Assembly: GCF_030150285.1 (NCBI RefSeq)
Contig: NZ_JASLGE010000033.1
Location: 1-56,642 of the forward strand
DNA length: 56,642 nt
Reading direction: 5' to 3'
Origin: Pseudomonas sp.
Lineage (GTDB): Bacteria; Pseudomonadota; Gammaproteobacteria; Pseudomonadales; Pseudomonadaceae
Shown here: piece after piece, positions 34,074-42,426 of the stretch
Numbering within the stretch: the stretch's first letter is position 1
Layout of the letters: every line of letters begins with the position of its first letter
Translations under genes and position numbers: made by a program
Notes under the pieces: model-generated
What the model was told of the DNA's origin: nothing
The model's input: the letters and a program-made list of their open reading frames with translations, nothing else
Database searches by the model: none

Positions 34074-34407
34074 AGGCTGCCTTCGGGCATCCTGAGCACA
34101 ATTTCTCTAGCTGTGAGTAGAAAACGCTGACGAGTAGATTACTTAGCCTAGTCGGCGTTTGGCCCGATGCCAAGGGCATTCGTCTGTTTGAAAAATATAG
34201 GTCTGAAACATTAAAAAAACTTTTTTTTGTCACACGTTTAGGAGTATTACGAAGACAGACCGCCGAAACCTGCACCTCAGGTGGCGTCTTCAAGGACCCA
34301 TCGGGCAGGGCTTTATCTGACACGAAAACAGATGAATTCGACAGTCACTTCGAGGCGCAGCACTGTCGTGGTATTGCGTCTAATGGCTCCCACAAAGGTG
34401 ACCGAGT
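34074..34407. other. Structured leader region upstream of the phoH-like gene
   Basis: 334 bp without a gene. It holds an A/T-rich stretch (about 34200-34235, TTAAAAAAACTTTTTTTTG) and a possible hairpin at about 34260-34290 (CGCC-GAAA-CCTG...CAGG-T-GGCG). A small TTGGC/GCCAA stem lies near 34160. The distance suggests a long 5' leader or a small RNA, but I recognise no known RNA family. Confidence 0.3.
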
Positions 34408-35802
34408 ATGGATGATCACGCACGCACGCACTCCTCCAACCAGCCAATCCTTTATGTACTCGATACCAATGTTTTGATTCACGATCCAAACGCATTGCTC
34501 AACTTCGAGGAACACCACGTCGCCATTCCGATGACGGTGCTTGAAGAACTCGACAAACTCAAAACCGGCAAGCTGCTGGTAGCCGCCGAATGCCGTCAGG
34601 CGATTCGCCTTATTGACCAGACCCTGGGAGCGGCCTCCCCGCAAGACGTTGAACGGGGTGTGCCAATTCAGCGCGGCAAAAGCGGCCCCAAAGGCTTTTT
34701 GTCCATCCTGATGAACAAGCGTCGGGAGCCGAATGCGCTGCTGCCCGAAACCCTCAACGACAACATCATCATCAATCAGTTGATTGACTTGCATGCCCGT
34801 GAGCCGCAGTTGCATGTGGTGCTGGTCACCAAAGACATCAACATGCGCCTCAAGGCCCGAGCGTGCGGGATCGAATCCGAGGACTACAGCACCGACCAGT
34901 TGGTGGATGACGTGTCGATGTTGTCACGCGGCTACCACATGATGACGGGCTCGTTCTGGGACCGAGTCAGCAAGGTCGAGACTCGCCAGGGGCATGGACG
35001 CACCTGGCATCAGGTGCACATGAACGAGCACCTGCCCGCAGTGCATATCAACGAATTCATTCTCGATGAGCAAGGCTTTGTGGGGTGGATCAAAGAAGTG
35101 CGCAAGGATCATTTGCTGATCCTCGACATGCACCAGGAACCTCTGCTGCACCAAGAAGCCTGGGGGCTTAAACCGCGGGATATTTACCAGGGGCTGGCGC
35201 TGTTCGCCTTGCTCGACCCGGACATTCACCTGGTGAACCTGTCAGGGGCGGCCGGTTCGGGCAAAACGATCCTGGCGCTGGCGGCGGCCATTGAACAAAC
35301 CATGGTCAGCAAGCGCTACCGGCGCATTATCTGTACTCGCAGCGTGCAGGGCCTGGACCAGGAAATCGGCTTTTTACCGGGGACCGAAGCCGAAAAAATG
35401 GAGCCTTGGCTCGGTGCTATCACTGACAACCTCGAAGCCTTGCACATGGATGACGAGAACACCCACGGCAGCGTCGATTACATCCTGAGCAAGGTGCCTT
35501 TGCAGTTCAAATCCCTGAACTACATTCGCGGCCGCAGCTTCCAGCAAAGCCTGATCCTGATCGACGAGTGCCAGAACCTCACGCCGCACCAGATGAAAAC
35601 CATCATCACCCGTGCAGGGGCAGGTTCTAAAGTGGTCTGCCTGGGTAACCTGGCGCAAATCGATACGCCTTACCTGTCGGCCACCAGTTCGGGGCTGACC
35701 TACCTGACGGAGCGTTTCAAGGACTTTCCCAACGGTGTGCACATCGCCCTGCAAGGCGTACCGCGCTCGATTCTGGCCGAATACGCCGAATCGCACCTCT
35801 GA
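34408..35802 (+). CDS. PIN-PhoH family ATPase/ribonuclease
   Basis: A 464-residue two-domain protein. The N-terminal PIN domain (about 14-150) has YVLDTNVLIHDP and VLEELDKLK as metal-binding acidic sites. The C-terminal PhoH domain has Walker A GAAGSGKT and Walker B LILIDECQNL. The PhoH2 group couples RNA unwinding with RNA cleavage, and some members act as toxin-like proteins with a small upstream antitoxin; no such partner is visible in the 334-bp leader. ATG 34408 has AAGGTGA upstream. Confidence 0.88.
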   Translation: MDDHARTHSSNQPILYVLDTNVLIHDPNALLNFEEHHVAIPMTVLEELDKLKTGKLLVAAECRQAIRLIDQTLGAASPQDVERGVPIQRGKSGPKGFLSILMNKRREPNALLPETLNDNIIINQLIDLHAREPQLHVVLVTKDINMRLKARACGIESEDYSTDQLVDDVSMLSRGYHMMTGSFWDRVSKVETRQGHGRTWHQVHMNEHLPAVHINEFILDEQGFVGWIKEVRKDHLLILDMHQEPLLHQEAWGLKPRDIYQGLALFALLDPDIHLVNLSGAAGSGKTILALAAAIEQTMVSKRYRRIICTRSVQGLDQEIGFLPGTEAEKMEPWLGAITDNLEALHMDDENTHGSVDYILSKVPLQFKSLNYIRGRSFQQSLILIDECQNLTPHQMKTIITRAGAGSKVVCLGNLAQIDTPYLSATSSGLTYLTERFKDFPNGVHIALQGVPRSILAEYAESHL

Positions 35803-35821
35803 CCTGTTCTGCAACCCTGAC

Positions 35822-35852
35822 CCGGGCGGCCTTGAGCCGCCCGGTTTCGTTT
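35822..35852 (+). terminator. Rho-independent terminator after the phoH-like gene
   Basis: CCGGGCGGC-CTTGA-GCCGCCCGG is a perfect 9-bp stem followed by TTTCGTTT. The remaining 35853-36138 contains no gene I can support. Confidence 0.88.
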
Positions 35853-36138
35853 GGGTAATTTCGTAATCTTTTGCAGGCCCTGTGGATTTGACCTTAGACA
35901 TGACGCTCGAAAGGTGGGAATTTGCGCTCAATGATGGCTGATAAACAGGCACCCCCGCCCACGGCAGCTCAAAGCCAAGTCCATGCCGGTGACGCTCGGC
36001 CTGTCGACCCTGGATGGCGTTGAAGTCTTTGGTCTGCGTCCCGGTCTTATTTTTGTTCCACAGTGAGGCTTTGCAGGTGCATGCTGTTTTTTCGATGCAG
36101 ACGACACAATGATCTGCGGGGGATAACAGGAGGTCGGG

Positions 36139-37035
36139 GTGTTACTGCGTAATATCGATTTAAATCTGTTGGTGGTGCTTGATGCGCTGCTGACGGAGAA
36201 GCACGTGACCCGCGCCGGTATTCGTCTGCATTTGAGCCAGCCGGCCATCAGCCATTCGCTGAATAAACTCCGGGGGTTGCTGGACGATCCGCTGTTGATT
36301 CGCCAGGGCAACGAGGTGGTGCTCAGCGCGCTGGCACAGAACCTCCAGGCACCGCTCAAGGACATTCTGGGGCAGATCGAGTCGTTGCTCGGTCGGTCTA
36401 TCGACTTTGTGCCGGCCACCTCTGGGCGCACGTTTCGCGTGGCGATGTCCGATTATGGGGCCGCTATCGTATTGCCCAAGCTGTTGGTGCACATGCGGGC
36501 CCAGGCACCGGACACGTCGCTGGTGGTGGTGCAGGACAGCCGGTTGGGCATGCTTGAGCAAATAGAACAGGGCAAAATCGACCTGGCGTTGGGCGTGTTT
36601 GCGCCATTGCCAGCAGACCTCTGCAGTGAGGTGCTGTTTGAAGAAACCTTTACCTGCCTGCTCAATCGCCTGTCATTGCCCGAAGGTGGCACGTTGGATC
36701 TGGACACTTACCTGGCTCGCCCGCACCTGTTGGTGTCGGTGGAGGGCAGTACCTTGGGCGAAGTTGACACTGTCCTGCGTGCCCGGGGGTTACAGCGCCG
36801 GGTGGCGGTCAATGTCCCGCACTGGAGTGCTGCGCCGGGGATGATCGCGGGCACCGACCTTATTCTCACGGTGGCTACCCGCACACTGGACAACGTAGTG
36901 CTGGGCGACACGCTGGTGACCTCGGCACCGCCGCTTACGGTCGCGCCGTTTAACTATGTGCAGGTCTGGCATAACCGCTTTGAGCAGGACCCGGCCCATC
37001 GCTGGTTGCGCGAACTGATTAAGCAGGTCAGTTAA
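36139..37035 (+). CDS. LysR-family transcriptional regulator
   Basis: A 298-residue regulator. The winged helix near the N-terminus (LTEKHVTRAGIRLHLSQPAI followed by SHSLNKLR) and an effector domain of the NodD/PcaQ-like group are clear. It starts with GTG 36139, directly supported by AGGAGG. It converges with a YdcZ-type transporter gene, so its target is not obvious from layout. Confidence 0.87.
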   Translation: MLLRNIDLNLLVVLDALLTEKHVTRAGIRLHLSQPAISHSLNKLRGLLDDPLLIRQGNEVVLSALAQNLQAPLKDILGQIESLLGRSIDFVPATSGRTFRVAMSDYGAAIVLPKLLVHMRAQAPDTSLVVVQDSRLGMLEQIEQGKIDLALGVFAPLPADLCSEVLFEETFTCLLNRLSLPEGGTLDLDTYLARPHLLVSVEGSTLGEVDTVLRARGLQRRVAVNVPHWSAAPGMIAGTDLILTVATRTLDNVVLGDTLVTSAPPLTVAPFNYVQVWHNRFEQDPAHRWLRELIKQVS

Positions 37036-37041
37036 AAAGAT

Positions 37042-37066
37042 GCAGGAACGAGCCTGATCGCGATCT
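37042..37066. repeat. REP-like element
   Basis: GCAGGAACGAGCCTGATCGC followed by GATCTT is a degenerate copy of the REP-like unit also found at 11404 and 41398. It lies between converging genes. Confidence 0.45.
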
Positions 37067-37100
37067 TGGGTAGGGTTGAGATCACGAGCACGGGCGTCAA

Positions 37101-37547
37101 TCAGCCCCGCGATGCGATCACAAACCCCGCCAGTACCACGCCGACCCCTAGCAGTTTTTGCAGGCTTGGCGTGTGTTTGGGCAAGCCGAGCAAGCCGAAG
37201 TAATCAATGGCCAGTGAGATGATCAATTGGCCCACCACGACCGCCAGGATGAAATTCAATGCGCCCAGGCGCGGTACTGTCATCAGCGCCACGGTGATGT
37301 AGAACACCCCGGCCAGGCCACCCAGCCAGATCCACCACGGGCCGCTCATCAGGGCACCCAAACCGGGGCGTGGCACTTTGACGATCAGCATCACCAGTGC
37401 AATGGCCAGGCCGCTGATCAGCAAGGAAAACACAGTGGCCCAAAAGGGATGGCCCAGCACCGCCCCAAGCCGGGCGTTGCTGGCGGCTTGCAAGGGCACT
37501 GCAAAACCTGCGAACAGGCTCATGACAACAGCAAGAAATAGTGGCAT
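37101..37547 (-). CDS. DMT/YdcZ (DUF606) family membrane protein
   Basis: A 148-residue protein with five predicted helices, opening FLAVVMSLFAGFAVPLQAAS and containing GGLAGVFYITVALMTVPRLG. YdcZ-type proteins are half-size relatives of EamA transporters and are thought to work as dimers. Substrate unknown. Single gene converging with the LysR gene. Confidence 0.85.
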   Translation of the reverse strand: MPLFLAVVMSLFAGFAVPLQAASNARLGAVLGHPFWATVFSLLISGLAIALVMLIVKVPRPGLGALMSGPWWIWLGGLAGVFYITVALMTVPRLGALNFILAVVVGQLIISLAIDYFGLLGLPKHTPSLQKLLGVGVVLAGFVIASRG

Positions 37548-37692
37548 TACGTATGTCCTCCAATGTTTTCACTGTTGTACGGTGAATACTGGCGGACGGC
37601 CAATTCGCTGTTCTGATGGGCGCTATTCGCGGGGTCGATGGCCTTCATGGGGTACGGGGTTTACACTTCCTGTTCCTGTCTGGAGTAACCCT

Positions 37693-38166
37693 GTGCTGAC
37701 TCATTTAGATTCTCAAGGCCGTGCCAACATGGTGGATGTCACCGATAAAGCGGTGACATCCCGTGAGGCAACGGCACAAGCCGTGGTGCGCATGCGCCCC
37801 GAAACCCTGGACATGATCGTCAGTGGGGGCCACCCCAAGGGCGATGTGTTCGCCGTGGCCCGCATCGCTGGCATCCAGGCCGCGAAAAAAACCTCAGACC
37901 TGATTCCTTTGTGCCATCCCTTGATGCTCACCAGCGTCAAGGTGGAACTCAGCGCTCAAGGCAGCGACGCCGTTTTGATTGTGGCGCGTTGCAAACTGGC
38001 CGGGCAGACCGGGGTCGAGATGGAGGCCCTGACTGCGGCCAGCGTCGCGGCCCTGACGATTTACGACATGTGCAAGGCGGTCGATCGCGGTATGACCATC
38101 GAAAGTGTGCGCGTGCTTGAAAAACTCGGCGGTAAGAGCGGGCACTTCCAGGCGTCAGTGTCATGA
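37693..38166 (+). CDS. moaC: Cyclic pyranopterin monophosphate synthase
   Basis: A 157-residue MoaC, full length. It converts 3',8-cyclo-7,8-dihydro-GTP to cyclic pyranopterin monophosphate, the second step of molybdenum cofactor synthesis. It shows MVDVTDKAVTSREA, GGHPKGDVFAVARIAGI, DLIPLCHPL and TGVEMEALTA. It starts with GTG 37693 after TGGAGT. The stop overlaps the moaD ATG (ATGA), giving a moaC-moaD-moaE operon. Confidence 0.95.
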   Translation: MLTHLDSQGRANMVDVTDKAVTSREATAQAVVRMRPETLDMIVSGGHPKGDVFAVARIAGIQAAKKTSDLIPLCHPLMLTSVKVELSAQGSDAVLIVARCKLAGQTGVEMEALTAASVAALTIYDMCKAVDRGMTIESVRVLEKLGGKSGHFQASVS

Positions 38167-38408
38167 AGCTCAATGTGGTTTTTTTTGCCCGTTATCGCGA
38201 AGTTCTGGGGTGCGAGGACGAGGCGCTGGACGGCGATTTTGCCAGCATCGAACACGTGCGCTCGCACCTGGTACAACGGGGCGGTGCTTGGCAGGTACTG
38301 GCAGAAGCCAACCTGATGTGCGCGCGTAATCAGGACCTGTGCAAACCTGACGAACGGCTGTGCGAGGGCGATGAAGTGGCGTTTTTCCCCCCAGTAACGG
38401 GAGGCTGA
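38163..38408 (+). CDS. moaD: Molybdopterin synthase small subunit
   Basis: An 81-residue ubiquitin-fold protein ending in the Gly-Gly tail (PPVTGG) that is thiocarboxylated and supplies sulfur for molybdopterin. The central ARNQDL and GDEVAFFPPV are typical. It overlaps moaC by four bases; moaE begins two bases after its stop. Confidence 0.93.
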   Translation: MKLNVVFFARYREVLGCEDEALDGDFASIEHVRSHLVQRGGAWQVLAEANLMCARNQDLCKPDERLCEGDEVAFFPPVTGG

Positions 38409-38410
38409 CC

Positions 38411-38863
38411 ATGGCGATTCGGGTGCAGGCCGCAACGTTCGATCCGGGGGCCGAGACCAATGCGTTACACGCCGCGAACACGGGTGTGGGGGCGGTGGTG
38501 AATTTTGTGGGCTACGTGCGCGACTTCAATGACGGCCATGAGGTGGCGGGCCTGTTTCTGGAGCATTACCCCGGCATGACGGAAAAAGCCTTGGGTAAAA
38601 TAGCGGCTGAGGCGCAGGACCGTTGGCCGTTGCTTCATCTTGAAATAGTGCACCGGGTAGGTGCGCTGGAACCGGGCGAACCGATTGTGTATGTCGGGGT
38701 GGCTAGCGCCCATCGACAGGCAGCGTTTGAGGCCTGCGCGTTTGTCATGGACTACCTGAAGACCCGTGCGCCGTTCTGGAAAAAGGAACAGACCGCTAAT
38801 GGCCCACGCTGGGTCGAAAGCCGCACCAGCGATGACGCCGCTGCGCAGCGCTGGGAGCAATAA
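38411..38863 (+). CDS. moaE: Molybdopterin synthase catalytic subunit
   Basis: A 150-residue MoaE, full length. It inserts two sulfurs into cPMP using MoaD. It contains GAVVNFVGYVRD, LEHYPGMTEK, the HRVGALEPGEPIVYVGV core, and the active-site lysines in DYLKTRAPFWKKE. Last gene of moaCDE. Confidence 0.95.
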   Translation: MAIRVQAATFDPGAETNALHAANTGVGAVVNFVGYVRDFNDGHEVAGLFLEHYPGMTEKALGKIAAEAQDRWPLLHLEIVHRVGALEPGEPIVYVGVASAHRQAAFEACAFVMDYLKTRAPFWKKEQTANGPRWVESRTSDDAAAQRWEQ

Positions 38864-38865
38864 TC

Positions 38866-38905
38866 GCCCCTGTAAACCTGCCCAAGAAGCCGATTTACAG
38901 GCGAG
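38866..38905. terminator. Hairpin between moaE and rhlB
   Basis: CTGTAAA/TTTACAG with outer TCGCC/GGCGA forms an imperfect long stem between converging genes. Confidence 0.5.
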
Positions 38906-38911
38906 TGAGAC

Positions 38912-40390
38912 TCAGACGCTGGGTTCGAGTGGCTTGCGCACGGCGCGTACTACGGGGCGCAGCAGTTCTGTCGGAGGTGTTTCGCAGCTGATTTTGCGGC
39001 CCAGCAGTGCTTCGATGGACGGCAACTGGTAGGAGTCGTCTTCACCGGCAAAGCTGATCGACACTCCGTTGGCACCTGCGCGGCCGGTACGGCCAATGCG
39101 GTGTACGTAGTCGTCCGGCACTTCGGGCAAGGTGAAGTTGATCACGTGGCTGATGCCGTCGATATGGATCCCGCGGCCCGCTACGTCGGTGGCCACCAGC
39201 ACACGGATTTTCCCCTCGCGGAAGCCTTCCAGGGTCTTGATGCGTTTGTGCTGCGGGACATCGCCCGACAGTTGCGCCGCGTTGATGCCGTCGCGCACCA
39301 GGCGCTCTTCAATTCTGCGTACTTCGTCTTTGCGGTTGGCGAACACGATGACGCGTTCCCAGCCGTTGTCGTTCACCAGGTTGAACAATAGCTTGTACTT
39401 GTCGGCACCGGCCACCGCATACACGTGCTGCTCCACGCGTTCGCTGGCGACGTTCTGTGCTTCGATCTCGACAATGGCCGGGTCGGTGGTCCATTGCTTG
39501 GCCAGGTTCATCACGTCTTCGGTAAATGTCGCGGAGAACAGCAGCGTCTGGCGCTCGGCTTTCGGCGGAGTCTGGCGGATGATCTGGCGTACCTGCGGAA
39601 TAAAGCCCATGTCCAGCATGCGATCGGCTTCGTCGAGCACCATCACTTCGACCATATCCAGGTGCACTTCGCCGCGCTGGTTGAAGTCCAGCAGGCGACC
39701 CGGCGTGGCCACCAGAATGTCGCAATGGCGAGCTTCGAGTTGCTTGAGTTGCTTGTCGAAGTCCATGCCGCCTACAAACGTCATGACGTTGAGGTCGGTG
39801 TATTTGGTCAGGTCAGCGGCGTCCTTGGCGATTTGCACCACCAGTTCGCGGGTAGGCGCGATGATCAGTGCACGCGGCTCGCCCATATAACGCTCTTTGG
39901 GCGGCGGGGTTTGGGTCAGTTGGCTGATGATCGACACCAGGAACGCAGCCGTTTTACCTGTACCGGTCTGGGCACGGCCAATGGCGTCACGCCCATTGAG
40001 GGTGTAGCCCAATACGCCTGCCTGGATCGGCGTGCAATACGGAAACCCCAGGTCCTGGATGGCGTGCATCAGCTCAGGGGCGAGTTTGAAGTCGTGAAAG
40101 CGGACTTTGCCTTCTTCAGGCTCAACCACGAAGTCTTCGAGTTTCCAGGGAATGACGGGCGGCTTGGGCGCGGTGTCGCGGCGAGGCTTGGCCGCCTTGG
40201 GTTTTTCGCTGCGCGCGGTGACGTGCGCAGGAGCGGGCTGAACGTCGGGCGTAATCACCGAGGTCTGAGCCGCAGTGGTGTCGTGAGGCGTCGGCACGTG
40301 CGCAGTGCTGGAAGGTGCCGAAGAGGCGGGCGCGAGCGGCTCAGCCTCGCTTTTACCGAATATTTTTTTGAGTGCTTTGAGCACGGTCAT
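38912..40390 (-). CDS. rhlB: DEAD-box ATP-dependent RNA helicase RhlB
   Basis: A 492-residue helicase. A basic, Ala/Pro-rich N-terminal extension of about 85 residues precedes the core. The core has AQTGTGKT (motif I), PTRELV, DEADRMLDMGF (DEAD), SAT, and HRIGRTGRAG (motif VI). RhlB works with the RNA degradosome and, in Pseudomonas, interacts through such extensions. Converges with moaE. Confidence 0.9.
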   Translation of the reverse strand: MTVLKALKKIFGKSEAEPLAPASSAPSSTAHVPTPHDTTAAQTSVITPDVQPAPAHVTARSEKPKAAKPRRDTAPKPPVIPWKLEDFVVEPEEGKVRFHDFKLAPELMHAIQDLGFPYCTPIQAGVLGYTLNGRDAIGRAQTGTGKTAAFLVSIISQLTQTPPPKERYMGEPRALIIAPTRELVVQIAKDAADLTKYTDLNVMTFVGGMDFDKQLKQLEARHCDILVATPGRLLDFNQRGEVHLDMVEVMVLDEADRMLDMGFIPQVRQIIRQTPPKAERQTLLFSATFTEDVMNLAKQWTTDPAIVEIEAQNVASERVEQHVYAVAGADKYKLLFNLVNDNGWERVIVFANRKDEVRRIEERLVRDGINAAQLSGDVPQHKRIKTLEGFREGKIRVLVATDVAGRGIHIDGISHVINFTLPEVPDDYVHRIGRTGRAGANGVSISFAGEDDSYQLPSIEALLGRKISCETPPTELLRPVVRAVRKPLEPSV

Positions 40391-40412
40391 CTCATTAGTT
40401 GGTTAAGGAGTG

Positions 40413-40451
40413 TACGCCGGGCAGTGTAATGCAAGTCGAGTGCCCGGCGTA
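40413..40451. terminator. Hairpin between the esterase gene and rhlB
   Basis: TACGCCGGGCA/TGCCCGGCGTA form an 11-bp perfect stem with a 17-nt loop just before rhlB. It separates the esterase transcript from rhlB. No T-run. Confidence 0.5.
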
Positions 40452-40473
40452 GTAAAGACAGGATGTTTCGCTG

Positions 40474-41130
40474 TTAGCCCAGGCGGGCTTTCAGCCAGGC
40501 ACCAATGTCTTGTATTTCTTCTGGCGCGACTTGGTGCGCCATTGGGTACTCCTTCCATGTCACGGCGACATCGAGGCGCTTCAAGTGCTCATAGGCCGAA
40601 CGGCCCATTGCGTTCTGTACCACATCGTCGTATTGGCCATGCAGGCACAGAGCGGGCGTGCGCTGTTGGCTGGCGGACAATTGCAAGTCATTGTCGAAGG
40701 TGGGGGCGTAGGTGGACAGCGCCATTACGCCGCCCAGCGGGCCTTGCCATTTGATATAAGCAGTGTGCAGCACTACGGCACCGCCCTGGGAAAAGCCGGC
40801 CAGAAAGATCCGGCTGGCATCTATCCCGCTGCTGCGCGCGTTTTCGATGAGTTCAATCACGGTGTCAGCGGACTGCTCCAGTTCTTCCAGGCTAATCGAT
40901 CGCGCCGGGCTCATGGCTTTGATGTCGTACCAACTGGGCATGGCATAACCGCCGTTGATCGTCACGGCGCGCGTAGGTGCCTGCGGCAGTACAAAGCGGG
41001 TAGTGAGCAACGTTTCTTGCAGCATTTCAGCGACGGGCATGAAGTCATAACGGTCGGCCCCCAGGCCATGCAACCAGATGACACAAGCGTCTGCGGGTTT
41101 TTGGGGTTCAAGAATAAGCGGTGTGGTCAT
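40474..41130 (-). CDS. Carboxylesterase, EstB/phospholipase type
   Basis: A 218-residue alpha/beta hydrolase of the carboxylesterase-2 family, the same length as P. fluorescens esterase II. The nucleophile elbow is GFSQGG, the oxyanion segment is IWLHGLGAD, the catalytic Asp lies in CLHGQYDDVV and the His in YPMAHQV. It hydrolyses short-chain esters. ATG 41130 has GGAG upstream; the longer upstream frame has no support. Confidence 0.88.
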   Translation of the reverse strand: MTTPLILEPQKPADACVIWLHGLGADRYDFMPVAEMLQETLLTTRFVLPQAPTRAVTINGGYAMPSWYDIKAMSPARSISLEELEQSADTVIELIENARSSGIDASRIFLAGFSQGGAVVLHTAYIKWQGPLGGVMALSTYAPTFDNDLQLSASQQRTPALCLHGQYDDVVQNAMGRSAYEHLKRLDVAVTWKEYPMAHQVAPEEIQDIGAWLKARLG

Positions 41131-41287
41131 GGCTGCTCCATCGTTGGGCGTGCGTGCGGCTTGGGTGCGCGGCAACGGTGCACGTTCGGTAAAATATTGA
41201 AGAAGATGTCGTCTATAGGTGCCAGTAACATTAATGCGCCCATCTTCGGCGGTCACACTAACAGGCAACCGCCCAGGGTGGGATAGC

Positions 41288-41310
41288 AAAAAGCCTGACG
41301 ATGACGTCAG
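41288..41310 (-). terminator. Rho-independent terminator after mqsRA
   Basis: Reading leftward, CTGACG-TCAT-CGTCAG is followed by GCTTTTT. It would stop the mqsRA transcript before the esterase gene. The rest of 41131-41480 contains only a REP-like unit (41398-41420). Confidence 0.55.
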
Positions 41311-41397
41311 ACAAGGATTTCAGCCGCTCACGTGAACGCTTCGTTTTTAACGATCATGCGATGTACCTGAGCCATTTTTTGCATGGGCACCCCATCC

Positions 41398-41420
41398 GGT
41401 AGCGAGCCTGCTCGCGATCA
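41398..41420. repeat. REP-like element
   Basis: GGTAGCGAGCCTGCTCGCGA followed by TCA is the same palindromic unit as at 11404 and 14141. Confidence 0.5.
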
Positions 41421-41480
41421 TTTGATCTTTAAACCATCGGGAGAAGTCGAATGTTGGCTGGCGGTTGCTGCGGGTGATGT

Positions 41481-41951
41481 TCATTCCTCGCGCTGGCGCT
41501 GAAGTTTTTCCAGTAACGCATTGATGTCTGCGCATTCATTGATCGATTGGAGTTCTGCCACCAACTCCGGGTGACGGTCCAGCAGGCGCATCAGTACAAA
41601 GAGGGGTTTTGGTGGCTCCACCTCCGCCCGCTCATAGCGGCTGAACGCATTGTGGCCGCCCCCCGATAGCAACTGCACCGCGCTTTTTTGCGTGAAGTGC
41701 AGTTTGCGGCGAATGCGCTTCATTTCGTGTGCCATGACCTGCTTGGCATCTTCGATCAGCTCATCTCCGGCTTTGGCATAACGCTCTGCACTGGGCGCAT
41801 CAAACTCGATTTCTGCGCACTCATCACACGCGTGGCCGGCCAGGCTGTGCACGGTGCGGGTCAGTTGTTTGAAGCTCACGGTGAAGGGGCGTTCCTTGAA
41901 CGCTTGCATGGCGCTGGAGGCACCGCAGGTGTAGCAATCGTGTCGGCTCAT
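41481..41951 (-). CDS. mqsA: Antitoxin MqsA
   Basis: A 156-residue antitoxin. The N-terminal zinc domain (CYTC...CDEC) binds the toxin, and the C-terminal HTH (MKRIRRKLHFTQKSAVQLLS, then GGGHNAFSRYERAE) binds the operator. It overlaps the toxin gene by four bases, toxin first, as in E. coli mqsRA. The C-terminal tail past about residue 130 is somewhat longer than in the E. coli protein. Confidence 0.9.
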   Translation of the reverse strand: MSRHDCYTCGASSAMQAFKERPFTVSFKQLTRTVHSLAGHACDECAEIEFDAPSAERYAKAGDELIEDAKQVMAHEMKRIRRKLHFTQKSAVQLLSGGGHNAFSRYERAEVEPPKPLFVLMRLLDRHPELVAELQSINECADINALLEKLQRQREE

Positions 41952-42259
41952 AGCTGTTTTTCCTTGAAAGCAATCACGGGCGGCCCTCCAGTGGGTCGGT
42001 AGGTCACCTTGATGTAAATAACCAAACCGTAGGCGTGTGTGTGATAGACGTCTTGCCACACGGTGTGGTCGGCATGGGTAGTCATCGACTTGTACAACGC
42101 CCGGCGCTCCAGAGACGCCACCACTCGCTGCATCTGCTCAAGTTTGAGCCCCATGCTTCGGCCGCCATCCAGCGCACTTTTGGTAAACGCCACTGCGCCG
42201 AGCCGGCGTACGTCGGCCTGAAAGCACCCGAGGTCGTAATGAGGTGTTTTCTTTTCCAT
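41948..42259 (-). CDS. mqsR: mRNA interferase toxin MqsR
   Basis: A 103-residue RelE-fold endoribonuclease that cuts mRNA at GC-containing sites. The catalytic set aligns with the E. coli K56, Q68 and Y81 as K57, Q69 and Y82 (ALYKSM, VWQDVY, VIYIKV). The ATG at 42259 follows AGGCC. Full length, so probably active. Confidence 0.9.
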   Translation of the reverse strand: MEKKTPHYDLGCFQADVRRLGAVAFTKSALDGGRSMGLKLEQMQRVVASLERRALYKSMTTHADHTVWQDVYHTHAYGLVIYIKVTYRPTGGPPVIAFKEKQL

Positions 42260-42287
42260 AAGAAGTGGCCTCGATCCTATTTAAATT

Positions 42288-42300
42288 ACCCTTAAAGGGT
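42288..42300. promoter_or_regulatory. MqsA-type operator palindrome
   Basis: ACCCTTAAAGGGT, a perfect palindrome 28 bp before mqsR, resembles the E. coli MqsA site AACCT-N3-AGGTT. It is likely to mediate autorepression. Confidence 0.65.
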
Positions 42301-42394
42301 TGTTGGTTCAATGGTAAATTGTCTGAATGTGCAGACCCTTTAACCTCTAGTTGATTGCCTCTTGTTGCAGGTCTGATTAACATGTAGGTAAATT

Positions 42395-42411
42395 CATCCA
42401 ATGATTGGATG
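42395..42411. promoter_or_regulatory. Perfect palindrome at the GntR gene start
   Basis: CATCCAAT-G-ATTGGATG is a perfect 17-bp inverted repeat ending 15 bp before the preferred ATG at 42427. It probably is the operator of the GntR regulator itself. Confidence 0.6.
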
Positions 42412-42426
42412 AAAGTGGCGATTCCA

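Noticed and set aside
35900..36030. Short frames reading MTLERWEFALNDG and MADKQAPPPTAAQSQVHA between phoH and the LysR gene
   Set aside because: Both are under 30 codons and in different frames, with no clear ribosome site or family. Too little to call a gene.
38864..38911. Possible small RNA between moaE and rhlB
   Set aside because: The inverted repeat fits a shared transcription end for converging genes; no promoter-like sequence was seen.
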